A DNA stretch of 54,370 nucleotides from Pseudoselenomonas ruminantium (GCA_015058655.1 SVBX01000023.1:1-54370); one strand, 5' to 3'; positions 41,110 to 50,200 are shown, numbered from the stretch's first letter. Program-made: numbers and translations. The notes: generated from the sequence alone by a model not told the origin.

Positions 41110-41877
41110 ATGCGCATAATCATTGTCGATTCGTATGAGAGATTGGGAGTGGAGGCTGCCAATATAGTGGCAGGCCAGATATATTTGAAGCCTGACAGCG
41201 TGCTGGGGCTGGCTACTGGCAGCACGCCGGTTTCCATGTATCAGCGCCTGGTGGCAGTGCACAGGACTGTGGGCTTGGATTTTTCCCAAGTGACGACCTT
41301 CAATCTGGATGAGTACATAGGCATGGGGCCGGAAAACCCTCAGAGCTATCATTACTTCATGTGGGAGAATTTTTTCAAGCACATAAATATCAGGCCTGAG
41401 AATGTGCATATCCCGAATGGCATGGCGGAGGACATGGAGGCTGAGGGAGAGCGTTATGAAAGGCTTATTGAAGACCAGGGCGGCATAGACCTGCAGGTCC
41501 TGGGCATAGGACAAAATGCCCATATCGGTTTCAATGAACCGGATGTGAAGTTTGCGGCTACCACGCATAAGGTGGAATTGGATGAAGAGACTATCCAGGC
41601 GAATTCCCGCTTCTTCGAGAGCATCAGCGATGTTCCCCGCTACGCTGTCAGCATGGGGATAAAGACCATCATGATGGCAGAGCATGTGGTCTTGCTGGCC
41701 AGTGGCGAAAATAAGGCCAAGGCGGTGCATAGGGCCGTCTGCGGGGATGTGACGCCGGAGGCGCCGGCCTCCATACTCCAGCTGCACCGGGATGTCGCAG
41801 TCATTGTGGACAGGGAGGCGGCAGGAATGCTGCCCCAGACTATACGCGGCGTGCATATCACCAGGAAGGATTGCTGA
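41110..41877 (+). CDS. nagB: Glucosamine-6-phosphate deaminase
   Basis: This 255-residue enzyme turns glucosamine 6-phosphate into fructose 6-phosphate and ammonia in amino-sugar use. The family motifs are GLATGSTPVSMYQRLV (about 35-50), FNLDEYIGM (catalytic Asp, near 67), and GIGQNAHIGFNEP (near 132), followed by TTHKVELDEETIQANSRFF. AGGAGGTGA precedes ATG 41110. No nagA is adjacent. It lies just upstream of comEC without an obvious link. Confidence 0.96.
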   Translation: MRIIIVDSYERLGVEAANIVAGQIYLKPDSVLGLATGSTPVSMYQRLVAVHRTVGLDFSQVTTFNLDEYIGMGPENPQSYHYFMWENFFKHINIRPENVHIPNGMAEDMEAEGERYERLIEDQGGIDLQVLGIGQNAHIGFNEPDVKFAATTHKVELDEETIQANSRFFESISDVPRYAVSMGIKTIMMAEHVVLLASGENKAKAVHRAVCGDVTPEAPASILQLHRDVAVIVDREAAGMLPQTIRGVHITRKDC

Positions 41878-41913
41878 GAGAACAGGGGAATCTTTCCCTA
41901 GCAGGAGATGGCC

Positions 41914-44349
41914 ATGGATATGGGACAGCATCAGGAAGAATTTTTGGTTTCCTTGCTTGTGGCACTGGGAGCTGGCATTGCCTTTGGACTAGGAGGCCCG
42001 GAATTGCCCTTCTTGCCTTTGCTGGCAGCGCTGGCAGGCCTCCTGGCGTGGGCGGCGTGGGGGATTCATCGTGCCAGCAGGCAGGTATGGCCGGCCTTTT
42101 TGCTGGCAGCCTTCCTGCTGGGGCTGCTGCGCTTTCAGTCCAGCATGCTGCTCCTTCCTGATGATATCTCGCATTTTGCAGGACAGGAACTGCGGGTTGC
42201 AGGCAGGCTGACGGAGACGCCGCAGGCAAGGGAGCGCAGTGATGGGAGCGTTTCCGTCAGATATTGCCTGCGGGCAGAGAAGGTACGGCAGGGCCAGGAA
42301 GAGGAGCGAAGTGCCAGCGGGAATCTTTATGTTTATGCGCGCTTGCCCAAAGAGGAAGCAGCTGCCTTGCCGCAGCTAGGCGATACGCTCTTGGTGCGCG
42401 GTTCCCTGCGCCTGCCTCATGGCTTCCATAATCCAGGGCAGATCGATACGGAAATGTTGCTGCGCAGCCAGGGCATCACTGCGACCCTCATTGCCGCCAA
42501 GGGCGGGCTGACGGCAGAAGCCTTGCCGGAAAGGGAGGTGCCGGCGTGGACAGGCTTGCTGCGCCGGTTGGCAGCTGTGCGAGAGCACTATCTTTCCTCC
42601 ATGCAGGCCGTCATGCCCAAAGAGGATGCAGCCGCGATTTTTGCCATGCTCTTTGGCGGGTACCAGGGCTTGCAGCCGGAGCTCCTTGAGTCCTTTACGG
42701 CCACAGGCATAGTGCACATCCTCTCGGTATCTGGTTCGCATATAAGCCTGCTGGCAGCTGTCATGGCATGGGTGAGCTCGCTTCTCCACCTGCCAAAGAT
42801 TGCCAGAGTCGTGCTGGTCATTTCTGTCATTGCTGTCTACAGCATGCTGGCGGGGCTGGTGCCGCCGGTCATACGCTCGGCGCTGATGGGCGGGCTGGCC
42901 TTTTTGGCGTTGGCCCTGGACAGGGAAAAGGATGCCAGGCGTCTGCTCCTCTTGACAGGACTGTTCATGCTGGCCATTTCGCCCCTGCTGCTCTTTCACA
43001 TCAGTTTCCAGCTGTCTTTTGCAGCTACGGCAGGATTATTGTATGTGGCTCCGGTGGCGCGTGATTGGCTGCAGGCCCGCCGTGTCCCGCCTGTGCTGTC
43101 AGCAGGCCTTGCCATCACTTTGGGCGCTCATGCGTCCACCCTTCCCATCATTGCCTGGTACTTCAATCAGCTGTCCCTGTCGGCGTTCTTGGCAAATATA
43201 GTCATAGTGCCGCTGGTGGAGCTGATCATTGTTGCGGGCATAGCGGCAGGGCTGGTGGCTTATGTGATGCCGCTGGCTGGGGCAATTGCCTATGCAGGTG
43301 ACAGCTTGCTGCTGGGGCTGGTTTATGAGCTTGCCAGGTGGATGGCGGCTTTGCCGGGGAGCCAGGTGTGGATACCTTCGCTGGGCTGGCAGGCTGCCGT
43401 GGCTTATTATCTTGGACTGGCATCCGTGGTGCTTAGAGAGCCTTGGCGGCAGAAACTTTGGGCAGGGCTCTGCGCGAGGAGGGCATATCTGCTGGCCATT
43501 TTGGCTGCCTTGGTAGCTTTCGGGATGGGGTACAGGCTGAGCCAGGCTGATATGCTGACGCTTTCAATCATAGATTGCGGCCAGGGAGATGCCGCTTGCC
43601 TGCAAACTGCTCATGGCAAGGCCATCTTGTTCGATTGCGGGGGAGAGCGCTATGGCAATGAGCCAGGGGCTTTCAATACGGGGGAGCGCGTCATAGTGCC
43701 TTATCTGAGGCATTATGGCATAAATGAGGTTGAGGCGATTTTTCTGACGCACGCCCACGCTGACCATGCCGGCGGAGCGGGGGCAGTGCTGAAGAAGATG
43801 CCTGTGGGCAGCGTGTATACGGCTGATGAAGGCCGTGAAGCCTATGCCCAGAGCATGGGAATAGGCAGCGCCGATCCCTTGCTGCAAAAACTTCACCCCG
43901 CCAGGGAAGGGGCTGTTTTCGAGGTGGACGGCGCTCGCATCGAGGTCGTCTACGCTCCTTCTCTCTCTGTCAAAGGCGCCGAGTCCGGCAATGAGGCCTC
44001 CAATGTCTACCGCATAGTTTATGGCAACGCCAGCTTCCTGATAACAGGAGACCTGACGAAGGAAAATGAAAAGGCGATTCTGGAGAAGGGGAGCGATATT
44101 CGCTGCACGGTGCTGAAAGTCGGCCATCATGGCTCGAATACTTCAAGCTCGGAGGAATTCTTGCAGGCTGCCCAGCCATTCTATGCCGCAATCTGCGTGG
44201 GGGCGGACAACAGTTTCGGCCATCCGAAAGCGGAGGTGCTGGAACGCTTGAAAGGGATAGGGGCCAAGATACTGCGTACGGACCAGGACGGGGAGATCAA
44301 ATTCCGTACCGATGGCAAGACCATGCGCGTGGAAACATATGCTGAATGA
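41914..44349 (+). CDS. comEC: ComEC/Rec2 DNA-uptake channel
   Basis: This 811-residue polytopic protein carries single-stranded DNA across the inner membrane during natural transformation. The N-terminal membrane segments and OB-like DUF4131 region (1-190) precede the Competence domain (about 210-490; GIVHILSVSGSHISLLAAV, GLVPPVIRSALMGGLAF, ISFQLSFAATAGL). The MBL domain spans about 550-811 (IIDCGQGDAACLQT, LTHAHADHAGGAG, VGHHGSNTSSS). AGGAG sits six bases before ATG 41914. All three domains are intact. It supports competence together with the pseudopilus operon, though comEA is not seen here. Confidence 0.95.
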   Translation: MDMGQHQEEFLVSLLVALGAGIAFGLGGPELPFLPLLAALAGLLAWAAWGIHRASRQVWPAFLLAAFLLGLLRFQSSMLLLPDDISHFAGQELRVAGRLTETPQARERSDGSVSVRYCLRAEKVRQGQEEERSASGNLYVYARLPKEEAAALPQLGDTLLVRGSLRLPHGFHNPGQIDTEMLLRSQGITATLIAAKGGLTAEALPEREVPAWTGLLRRLAAVREHYLSSMQAVMPKEDAAAIFAMLFGGYQGLQPELLESFTATGIVHILSVSGSHISLLAAVMAWVSSLLHLPKIARVVLVISVIAVYSMLAGLVPPVIRSALMGGLAFLALALDREKDARRLLLLTGLFMLAISPLLLFHISFQLSFAATAGLLYVAPVARDWLQARRVPPVLSAGLAITLGAHASTLPIIAWYFNQLSLSAFLANIVIVPLVELIIVAGIAAGLVAYVMPLAGAIAYAGDSLLLGLVYELARWMAALPGSQVWIPSLGWQAAVAYYLGLASVVLREPWRQKLWAGLCARRAYLLAILAALVAFGMGYRLSQADMLTLSIIDCGQGDAACLQTAHGKAILFDCGGERYGNEPGAFNTGERVIVPYLRHYGINEVEAIFLTHAHADHAGGAGAVLKKMPVGSVYTADEGREAYAQSMGIGSADPLLQKLHPAREGAVFEVDGARIEVVYAPSLSVKGAESGNEASNVYRIVYGNASFLITGDLTKENEKAILEKGSDIRCTVLKVGHHGSNTSSSEEFLQAAQPFYAAICVGADNSFGHPKAEVLERLKGIGAKILRTDQDGEIKFRTDGKTMRVETYAE

Positions 44350-44402
44350 TATTTTGTCCTGCGACAGAAAAGGAACAATGGCGTATGGCTTGAAAGAGAA
44401 CA

Positions 44403-44469
44403 AGTCCCTGTGGGAAAACGCCAATAGGATGTTTTGCCTGTGGTAAAACTTGAGCTATTGCGTTATAAT
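44403..44469 (+). promoter_or_regulatory. sufCB promoter with two-part element shared with mrp
   Basis: TATAAT lies at 44464-44469. The 27-bp block at 44403-44429 matches 142-168 with three mismatches, and a dyad at 44431-44449 (arms GTTTTGCC and GGTAAAAC, 3-nt centre) replaces the mrp dyad at the same place. Distance from block to -10 is identical in both. The -35 is weak. Confidence 0.6.
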
Positions 44470-44535
44470 ATATGCATAATATAATCGAAAGCCAAAGCAT
44501 AAATTTCGTAAATCGGAAGGGAGAGCTTGATATAC

Positions 44536-45264
44536 ATGTTGGAACTGAAGAACATTTCCTTCCATGTCACCGAGGGCAACAGCCAGGTGGACATCATCCA
44601 GGATTTGAGCCTCACTGTGGATAACAGGAAATTCGTGGTCATCACGGGACCTAACGGCAGCGGCAAGTCAACCCTGGCCAAGATCATTGCGGGCATTGAG
44701 CAGCCCACTTCTGGCAGGATCTATCTGGACGGGGAGGATATCACCGACAAGAGCATTACGGAGAGGGCAAAGATGGGCATCAGCTTTGCCTTCCAGCAGC
44801 CTGTGCGGTTCAGGGGCCTGCAGGTCATTGATCTGTTGCGGCTGGCGGCAGGGAAGAAGATTTCCCACATCAAGGCCTGTGACTATCTTTCCGAGGTGGG
44901 GCTTTGCGCCAATGATTATGTGAACAGGGAAGTGAACAGCTCCCTGTCAGGCGGAGAGCTGAAGCGCATAGAAATAGCCACCATCCTGGCCCGCAAGACC
45001 AGCCTCTCTATCTTTGACGAGCCGGAGGCGGGCATTGACCTGTGGAGTTTCCAGAATCTCATCCGCATCTTTGAGAAAATGCGGGAGGAGATAGCGGAAA
45101 GCTCCATCATCATCATTTCTCACCAGGAACGCATTTTGCAGATTGCAGACGAGATAGTGGTGCTGGCAGAAGGCAGGGTGCAGGAACATGGCCCGGGCAA
45201 GGAGATCCTGCCCAAGATCATGGATACGGAAGTCAGCATGCCCATGTGCAGGAAATTTCAGTAA
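44536..45264 (+). CDS. sufC: SufC-type Fe-S assembly ATPase
   Basis: This 242-residue cytosolic ABC-type ATPase drives the SufB scaffold. Walker A GPNGSGKST lies near 38, the Q-loop FAFQQPVRFRGL near 87, the signature LSGGELKRIEIA near 138, and Walker B SLSIFDEPEAGID near 159. The SufC-type region FRGLQVIDLLRLA and the late SMPMCRKF end fit the minimal Suf group. ATG 44536 was chosen; TTG 44527 lies nearer the GGAAGGGAG site. It is 12 bases from sufB. Confidence 0.9.
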   Translation: MLELKNISFHVTEGNSQVDIIQDLSLTVDNRKFVVITGPNGSGKSTLAKIIAGIEQPTSGRIYLDGEDITDKSITERAKMGISFAFQQPVRFRGLQVIDLLRLAAGKKISHIKACDYLSEVGLCANDYVNREVNSSLSGGELKRIEIATILARKTSLSIFDEPEAGIDLWSFQNLIRIFEKMREEIAESSIIIISHQERILQIADEIVVLAEGRVQEHGPGKEILPKIMDTEVSMPMCRKFQ

Positions 45265-45276
45265 GGAGGCCCTTCT

Positions 45277-46203
45277 ATGCTAAAGATGGATGAGATACAG
45301 AGAAGACTGCTGCTGGAGGTAGCCGGTCTCCACGAAGTACCGCAAGGGGCATACAATCTGCGGGCCAACGGCAAGTCTGTGGGCCGGGGCAGCAGCGCCA
45401 ATATCGAGATAACCTCCAAGGAGGATGGCTCTGGCATCGATATCCGCATCAAGCCCGGCACCAAGAATGAGAGCGTGCACATTCCCGTGGTCATGAGCGA
45501 GAGCGGCATGAAAGAAACGGTTTACAATGATTTCTACATCGGCGAGGGAGCCGATGTGGTCATCGTGGCAGGTTGCGGCATCGACAATTGCGGCAACCAG
45601 GATTCGGAGCACGACGGGGTGCACCGCTTCTTCGTAGGGGAGAATGCCAAGGTCAAGTATGTGGAAAAGCATTACGGCTCCGGCGCAGGTGACGGACAGC
45701 GCATCCTGAACCCAGTCACCGAGGTGACCATGGAGAAGGGCAGCTCCATGGAGATGGAAATGGTGCAGATCAAAGGCGTGGATTCCACCAGCCGCACCAC
45801 CCGCGCCAATCTCAAGGCAGATGCCAGCCTGGTGGTGCGTGAGCGCTTGATGACCCACGGCCAGCAGTATGCCTACAGCGAATATGAGGTGAATCTGGAC
45901 GGTGAAAACTCCAGCGCCGATGTGGTATCCAGAGGCGTAGCCAAGGACAAGTCCTATCAGAAGCTTGACCTGCGCATCGTAGGCAACGCTGCCTGCCACG
46001 GCCATACAGAATGCGACTCCATCATCATGGACGAAGGCAGGATATTGGCCGTGCCTTCCCTGGAAGCAAACAATGTGGATGCCATGCTGGTGCATGAAGC
46101 CGCCATAGGCAAGATTGCAGGCGATCAGCTCATCAAGCTCATGACCCTGGGGCTGACGGAGAAAGAGGCTGAGGAACAGATTGTGAATGGGTTCCTGAAA
46201 TAA
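45277..46203 (+). CDS. sufB: SufB/SufD-family Fe-S scaffold (minimal Suf type)
   Basis: This 308-residue beta-helix protein of the SufBD family is shorter than E. coli SufB (about 495) and has no N-terminal extension. Cys residues lie in VAGCGIDNCGNQDSEHDGVHRF (about 107) and GNAACHGHTECDSI (about 240), and the conserved end MLVHEAAIGKIAGDQLIKLMTLGL carries the scaffold His-Glu. With sufC it makes a two-gene system without sufS, sufU or sufE. AAGGAGG lies before ATG 45277. It is presumably the host's basic Fe-S scaffold or a spare one. Confidence 0.88.
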   Translation: MLKMDEIQRRLLLEVAGLHEVPQGAYNLRANGKSVGRGSSANIEITSKEDGSGIDIRIKPGTKNESVHIPVVMSESGMKETVYNDFYIGEGADVVIVAGCGIDNCGNQDSEHDGVHRFFVGENAKVKYVEKHYGSGAGDGQRILNPVTEVTMEKGSSMEMEMVQIKGVDSTSRTTRANLKADASLVVRERLMTHGQQYAYSEYEVNLDGENSSADVVSRGVAKDKSYQKLDLRIVGNAACHGHTECDSIIMDEGRILAVPSLEANNVDAMLVHEAAIGKIAGDQLIKLMTLGLTEKEAEEQIVNGFLK

Positions 46204-46210
46204 AGCGAAA

Positions 46211-46257
46211 GCAAAATGAAACAAGCCGCCTGTTTGGGGCGGCTTGTTTCATTTTGC
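46211..46257. terminator. Bidirectional terminator between convergent genes
   Basis: Perfect 20-bp arms (46211-46230 and 46238-46257) surround a 7-nt loop, between sufB (+) and the small minus-strand gene. Confidence 0.8.
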
Positions 46258-46262
46258 GGTTT

Positions 46263-46523
46263 TCAGTAGATATGGTACTCTTTCCAGGGAATCTGATCCA
46301 GCCTGATGGATTTCAAAAACTCAACTATATCCTTTCGTCCGTAATAGTGAGGGGTTCCATTATTATCCTGGCTCATGAGGATAATGGGCATATTGGGGAA
46401 AAAGCGGGAGAGGGCCCGGCGGGTGTTCACTAGCCGGGCGGTATAGCGGGTGACTTCCGGCCTTACGGCGACAACGGCAAAAGTCACGCCTTGCTCGATG
46501 ATGACGGCTCCGTGTATGGTCAT
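46263..46523 (-). CDS. Small hypothetical protein
   Basis: This 86-residue protein is translated from ATG 46523 behind AGGAGAGG: TIHGAVIIEQGVTFAVVAVRPEVTRYTARLVNTRRALSRFFPNMPIILMSQ... It has an alternating beta-alpha pattern, no signal or membrane helix, and a predicted soluble fold. I do not recognise a family. It is a single minus-strand gene convergent with sufCB. Confidence 0.65.
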   Translation of the reverse strand: MTIHGAVIIEQGVTFAVVAVRPEVTRYTARLVNTRRALSRFFPNMPIILMSQDNNGTPHYYGRKDIVEFLKSIRLDQIPWKEYHIY

Positions 46524-46597
46524 GGGAATCCTCTCCTTTTTACATGCTCGCTCTGTATATTTTAGCAAAGGAGACTTGAAGAAACAAGAAAAACACC

Positions 46598-46626
46598 TTG
46601 ACAGCAGTGAATCTGGCTCTTATAAT
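46598..46626 (+). promoter_or_regulatory. thrS promoter
   Basis: A perfect consensus: TTGACA (46598-46603), 17 bp, TATAAT (46621-46626). Confidence 0.85.
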
Positions 46627-46639
46627 TGCTCATATACAT

Positions 46640-46896
46640 AAGAGAAAAGCAATGCGGAAGACATGACGACTGTGGCAGTTCCTACAGAGAGCGGGGCCTT
46701 GGCTGGAAGCCCTGCGGAGAGAAAGCGGTCTGTTACCCCTTCCAAGCTGCAGGGCTGAAGCCTTCGGGTGAGTAGGCCTTGCCGGAGCAATCTCCGTTAA
46801 GAATGTCCGAGTGGCTGTGTTTTGCATGGCAAGCAGGGTGGAACCGCGAGTTTACGACTCGTCCCTTCATAAGATTGAAGGGACGGGTCTTTTTTA
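46640..46896 (+). promoter_or_regulatory. T-box leader (Thr) of thrS
   Basis: The T-box sequence AGGGTGGAACCGCG is canonical (46835-46848). A likely specifier ACC (Thr) is at 46735-46737 in GTTACCCC. A strong terminator follows (arms GACTCGTCCCTTC 46856-46868 and GAAGGGACGGGTC 46877-46889, then TTTTTT). Uncharged tRNA-Thr should favour the antiterminator. Confidence 0.88.
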
Positions 46897-46958
46897 GTTT
46901 TTCGTCTTGGGATGCGCTTTCCTGCGGGTGTCCGGGGCGGTGTTGAGGAGGAATTTTC

Positions 46959-48884
46959 ATGCTGAAGATCACGCTGAAAGACGGTGCCGTGCGTGAAGTG
47001 GCCGAGGGCGCTTCTGTACTGGATTTTGTCAAGCAGGTAAGCAACAGCCTGGCAAAGAAGGTGCTGGCTGCCAAGGTAGACGGAAAGACCGTTGACCTTA
47101 CGCATGTGCTCGAAAAAGACTGCCAGGTGGATTTCCTGACTTTTGAAGATGAGGATGGCCGCTGGGCTCTGCGCCATACTGCTTCCCATATCCTGGCCCA
47201 GGCCGTGAAGCGCCTCTACAAGGACAGCAATGTGCAGCTGGCTATCGGACCTGCCATTGACAACGGCTTCTACTATGACTTCGATATTGACCGCCAACTG
47301 ACGGAGACTGACCTGCGGGATATCGAGAAGGAAATGAAGAAGATCGTCAAGGAGAACCTGAAGCTGGAGCGCAAGGAAGTCAGCCGCGCTGATGCCATCG
47401 CCTTCTTCAAGGAGAAGGGGGAGAACTACAAGGTAGAGCTCATCGAGGACTTGCCGGAGGATGCTATCATCTCCATGTACTCCCAGGGCGAGTTCACGGA
47501 CCTCTGCGCCGGCCCCCATGTGCTTTCCACGGGCAAGGTCAAGGCCTTCAAGCTCCAGAGCGTGGCAGGAGCTTACTGGCGCGGCAGCGAGAAGAACAAG
47601 ATGCTCCAGCGCATCTATGGTACGGCCTTCGAGAAGCAGGCTGACCTGGACGAGTATCTCCACATGCTGGAGGAGGCTGCCAAGCGCGACCACCGCAAGC
47701 TGGGCAAGGAGCTTGACCTCTTCAGCCTCCATGAGGAAGGCCCTGGCTTCCCCTTCTTCCATCCCAACGGCATGGTGATCCGCAACGAGCTCATCAACTA
47801 CTGGCGCGAAGTGCATCGCCGCTACGGCTATCAGGAAATCAAGACGCCCATGATCATGAACCGCAAGCTCTGGGAGACTTCCGGCCATTGGGATCATTAT
47901 AAGGAGAACATGTACTTCACGAAGATCGATGATGAAGATTACGCCGTGAAGCCCATGAACTGCCCCGGCGGCATGCTGGTGTACAAGTCCCACCCGCACA
48001 GCTACCGCGACCTGCCCCTGCGCATGGGCGAGCTGGGCCTGGTGCATCGCCATGAGCTTTCCGGCGCTCTCCACGGCCTCTTCCGCGTCCGCAACTTCAC
48101 CCAGGACGATGCTCACCTCTTCATCACGCCTAGCCAGATTGAGGAGGAAATCCAGCACACCATCGACCTCTTCGATGAGGTGTATAGCACCTTCGGCCTG
48201 TCTTACACGGCAGAGCTCTCTACCCGTCCCGAGGATTCCATGGGGTCTGACGAAATTTGGGAGAATGCTACGAATGCCCTCAGGAACGCCCTGGAACACC
48301 GTGGCCTTGATTACATCATCAACGAAGGCGACGGCGCTTTCTACGGCCCGAAGATTGACTTCCACCTTCGTGATTCCATCGGCCGTACCTGGCAGTGCGG
48401 CACCATCCAGCTGGATATGCTCATGCCTGAGAAGTTCGACCTGACCTATGTGGGCGAAGACGGGGAGAAGCATCGCCCGGTCATGCTGCACCGCGTGGTG
48501 TATGGCTCCATCGAACGCTTCATCGGCATTCTCATCGAGAACTACGCCGGTGCTTTCCCGGTGTGGCTGGCTCCCGTGCAGGTGAAGATCCTGCCCATCA
48601 CGGACAAGCATGCTGACTACGCCTATGAGCTGAAGAAAAAGATGTTTGACCTTGGCCTCCGTGTAGAGGTGGACGACCGCAACGAGAAGACGGGCTACAA
48701 GATCCGCGAAGCCCAGGTGAAGAAGATTCCGTATGCTCTCGTAGTGGGCGACCAGGAAGTGGAGAATGGCACGGTCACTGTCCGCCGCTACGGCGAGAAG
48801 GAGACCCAGTCCATGTCCGCTGAGGACTTCATCAAGCTGGTGCAGGAGAAGATTGCCAGCAAGAAGTCTGCCGGCGAAGAATAA
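46959..48884 (+). CDS. thrS: Threonyl-tRNA synthetase
   Basis: This 641-residue class II synthetase has an N-terminal TGS domain (1-60), an editing domain with HTASHILAQAVKRLY and the zinc/editing DLCAGPHV (near 184), the catalytic core with motif 1 and YQEIKTPMIM, motif 2 RNFTQDDAHLF, the zinc-binding MNCPGGM (near 333), and the anticodon-binding domain (about 540-641). Length is normal. AGGAGG lies before ATG 46959. It is controlled by the T-box upstream. Confidence 0.98.
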   Translation: MLKITLKDGAVREVAEGASVLDFVKQVSNSLAKKVLAAKVDGKTVDLTHVLEKDCQVDFLTFEDEDGRWALRHTASHILAQAVKRLYKDSNVQLAIGPAIDNGFYYDFDIDRQLTETDLRDIEKEMKKIVKENLKLERKEVSRADAIAFFKEKGENYKVELIEDLPEDAIISMYSQGEFTDLCAGPHVLSTGKVKAFKLQSVAGAYWRGSEKNKMLQRIYGTAFEKQADLDEYLHMLEEAAKRDHRKLGKELDLFSLHEEGPGFPFFHPNGMVIRNELINYWREVHRRYGYQEIKTPMIMNRKLWETSGHWDHYKENMYFTKIDDEDYAVKPMNCPGGMLVYKSHPHSYRDLPLRMGELGLVHRHELSGALHGLFRVRNFTQDDAHLFITPSQIEEEIQHTIDLFDEVYSTFGLSYTAELSTRPEDSMGSDEIWENATNALRNALEHRGLDYIINEGDGAFYGPKIDFHLRDSIGRTWQCGTIQLDMLMPEKFDLTYVGEDGEKHRPVMLHRVVYGSIERFIGILIENYAGAFPVWLAPVQVKILPITDKHADYAYELKKKMFDLGLRVEVDDRNEKTGYKIREAQVKKIPYALVVGDQEVENGTVTVRRYGEKETQSMSAEDFIKLVQEKIASKKSAGEE

Positions 48885-48901
48885 GATTTGACATGAATGT
48901 G

Positions 48902-48952
48902 GCCTTGGCAAGGAAAAAGCTGAAAACTTTTCCTTGCTAAGGCTCTTTCTTT
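48902..48952 (+). terminator. Terminator after thrS
   Basis: The arms GCCTTGGCAAGGAAAA-like and TTTTCCTTGCTAAGGC pair over about 16 positions, followed by a T-rich tail. Confidence 0.75.
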
Positions 48953-48962
48953 ATGGTAGAAT
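48934..48962 (+). promoter_or_regulatory. rpmB promoter
   Basis: TTGCTA (48934-48939) and TAGAAT (48957-48962) are separated by 17 bp; the -35 lies in the thrS terminator. Confidence 0.5.
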
Positions 48963-49029
48963 GTTCCTGTTATGTTTGAAAGCCATACCACTCACGGTTT
49001 TCGACACACAAGTAAGGAGGTGTAGCGAT

Positions 49030-49221
49030 ATGGCAAGTGTTTGCGAGATTTGTGCAAAGGGTGAGCTGTCCGGCAACAATGTCAGCCATTCTCATTTGAA
49101 GACGAAGCGCTCCTGGAAGCCCAACATTCAGCGTGTCCGCGCTGTGGTCGAGGGTGAGGTCAAGCGTGTGAATGTTTGCACCCGTTGCCTGCGTTCTGGT
49201 AAGGTTCAGCGTGCTCTTTAA
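49030..49221 (+). CDS. rpmB: 50S ribosomal protein L28
   Basis: This 63-residue ribosomal protein has the L28 signature GNNVSHSHLKTKRSWKPNIQRVR. It retains two CxxC pairs (CEIC at 5-8 and CTRC near 51), so it is the zinc-binding (C+) form rather than the zinc-independent paralogue. AAGGAGGTG precedes ATG 49030; longer in-frame starts upstream have no ribosome site. It is a single-gene unit. Confidence 0.96.
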   Translation: MASVCEICAKGELSGNNVSHSHLKTKRSWKPNIQRVRAVVEGEVKRVNVCTRCLRSGKVQRAL

Positions 49222-49261
49222 TCTATGCGCATAGATGGGAACTGAATAGCTGATATATCAT

Positions 49262-49300
49262 AAAAGAAGCTGCCTAGCCAAGTGCTAGACAGCTTCTTTT
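49262..49300. terminator. Bidirectional terminator after rpmB
   Basis: The arms AAAAGAAGCTG-CTAGC and GCTAG-CAGCTTCTTTT serve both rpmB (+) and the minus-strand gene that follows. Confidence 0.8.
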
Positions 49301-49311
49301 ATATGCTTTTA

Positions 49312-50019
49312 TCAAATGTCCCAATGCAGCAGATCGGGGTTCGGCGTGGCTTTGTCAATCTCCGCCAGGATAAAGGGAGTGTTGTCATGGGTGGCGGCGA
49401 AGGCGTGATCGAGAGCGGCCTTGTTTTTTTCGGGAATCTCCATGGCGTGGAGGGCCATGTGCATATAGTCTTTGGCAATGAGAGTGCCATCGCCTCTGGC
49501 GGCAGCCAGATGGGCTTTGAAGCGGTAGCCGTAGTAGACATAGCTGTTGTGGGGGATGGGAAGGTCTTTATAGGCTTCCAGGCGCTCGTCTGCCTCGGCT
49601 TCGGCCTGCTCAGTCATCTCCATCTTGTGCATGAGGTTCCAGCGGTCGGCCCAGAGCTCGCCTCGCAGGATGTATTTGTAGAGAAAGTCTGTGTTTTCCG
49701 CTGTTTCGATGGCCAGATTGATGTGGTTCAGGGCTTTCTCGTTTTGGTTCAGGCCTTTCTCCAGCTCGCTGAGCTTCTGGAGGGCAAAGACCTTTTCCTC
49801 CACTTCTTCGGCGTTTTCCTCGTCGAAATCTTCCTCTACGACGCTGCGGAAGAGCTCCAGGGCTTCCTTTTCCTTGTCCATGCCTTTCATGGCCAGAAAG
49901 TGAGCCAGACGCGCCCTGGCCTGCCAGCTGTCCATGCCGCCTGTGAAAAGCGTCTCGGGGGGATGGGCGGGGGATTCCATCACCGAATGCACCAATTTGT
50001 GGAATTCTTCTTGTGTCAT
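49312..50019 (-). CDS. TPR-like helical protein, function unknown
   Basis: This 235-residue acidic protein is made of helices with TPR-like spacing (WQARARLAHFLAMKGMDKEKEALELFRSV, FALQKLSELEKGLNQNEKALNHINLAIETAEN, SYVYYGYRFKAHLAAARGD). No signal peptide. It starts at ATG 50019 behind TGGAGGTT. It lies downstream of tRNA-Leu on the same strand, separated by a terminator. Protein-protein interaction is likely; partners are unknown. Confidence 0.8.
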   Translation of the reverse strand: MTQEEFHKLVHSVMESPAHPPETLFTGGMDSWQARARLAHFLAMKGMDKEKEALELFRSVVEEDFDEENAEEVEEKVFALQKLSELEKGLNQNEKALNHINLAIETAENTDFLYKYILRGELWADRWNLMHKMEMTEQAEAEADERLEAYKDLPIPHNSYVYYGYRFKAHLAAARGDGTLIAKDYMHMALHAMEIPEKNKAALDHAFAATHDNTPFILAEIDKATPNPDLLHWDI

Positions 50020-50039
50020 AATAACCTCCATATCCAATG

Positions 50040-50068
50040 AAAAAGCCCCAAGGCATGGCCTCGGGGCT
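50040..50068 (-). terminator. Terminator of tRNA-Leu
   Basis: Minus-strand arms AGCCCC(G)AGGC and CCT(T)GGGGCT are followed by TTTTT. Confidence 0.8.
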
Positions 50069-50079
50069 AAATTTTCAAA

Positions 50080-50166
50080 TGGTGCCGGAAATCGGACTTG
50101 AACCGATACGTTGTTGCCAACGCCAGATTTTGAGTCTGGTGCGTCTGCCAATTCCGCCATTCCGGC
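50080..50166 (-). tRNA. tRNA-Leu(CAA)
   Basis: An 87-nt class II tRNA with acceptor GCCGGAA/TTCCGGC, anticodon stem CCAGA/TCTGG, anticodon loop CTCAAAA (CAA), long variable arm and encoded CCA. Confidence 0.96.
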
Positions 50167-50200
50167 ATAACAGTGACCACTTGTATCACCAACGAATAAG

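Noticed and set aside
44378..44446. Possible 22-codon upstream peptide before sufC
   Set aside because: It overlaps the operator-like dyad and ends upstream of the TATAAT box, so it would not be on the suf transcript.
46797..48911. Open frame of 704 codons antisense to thrS
   Set aside because: Shadow of the thrS coding bias.
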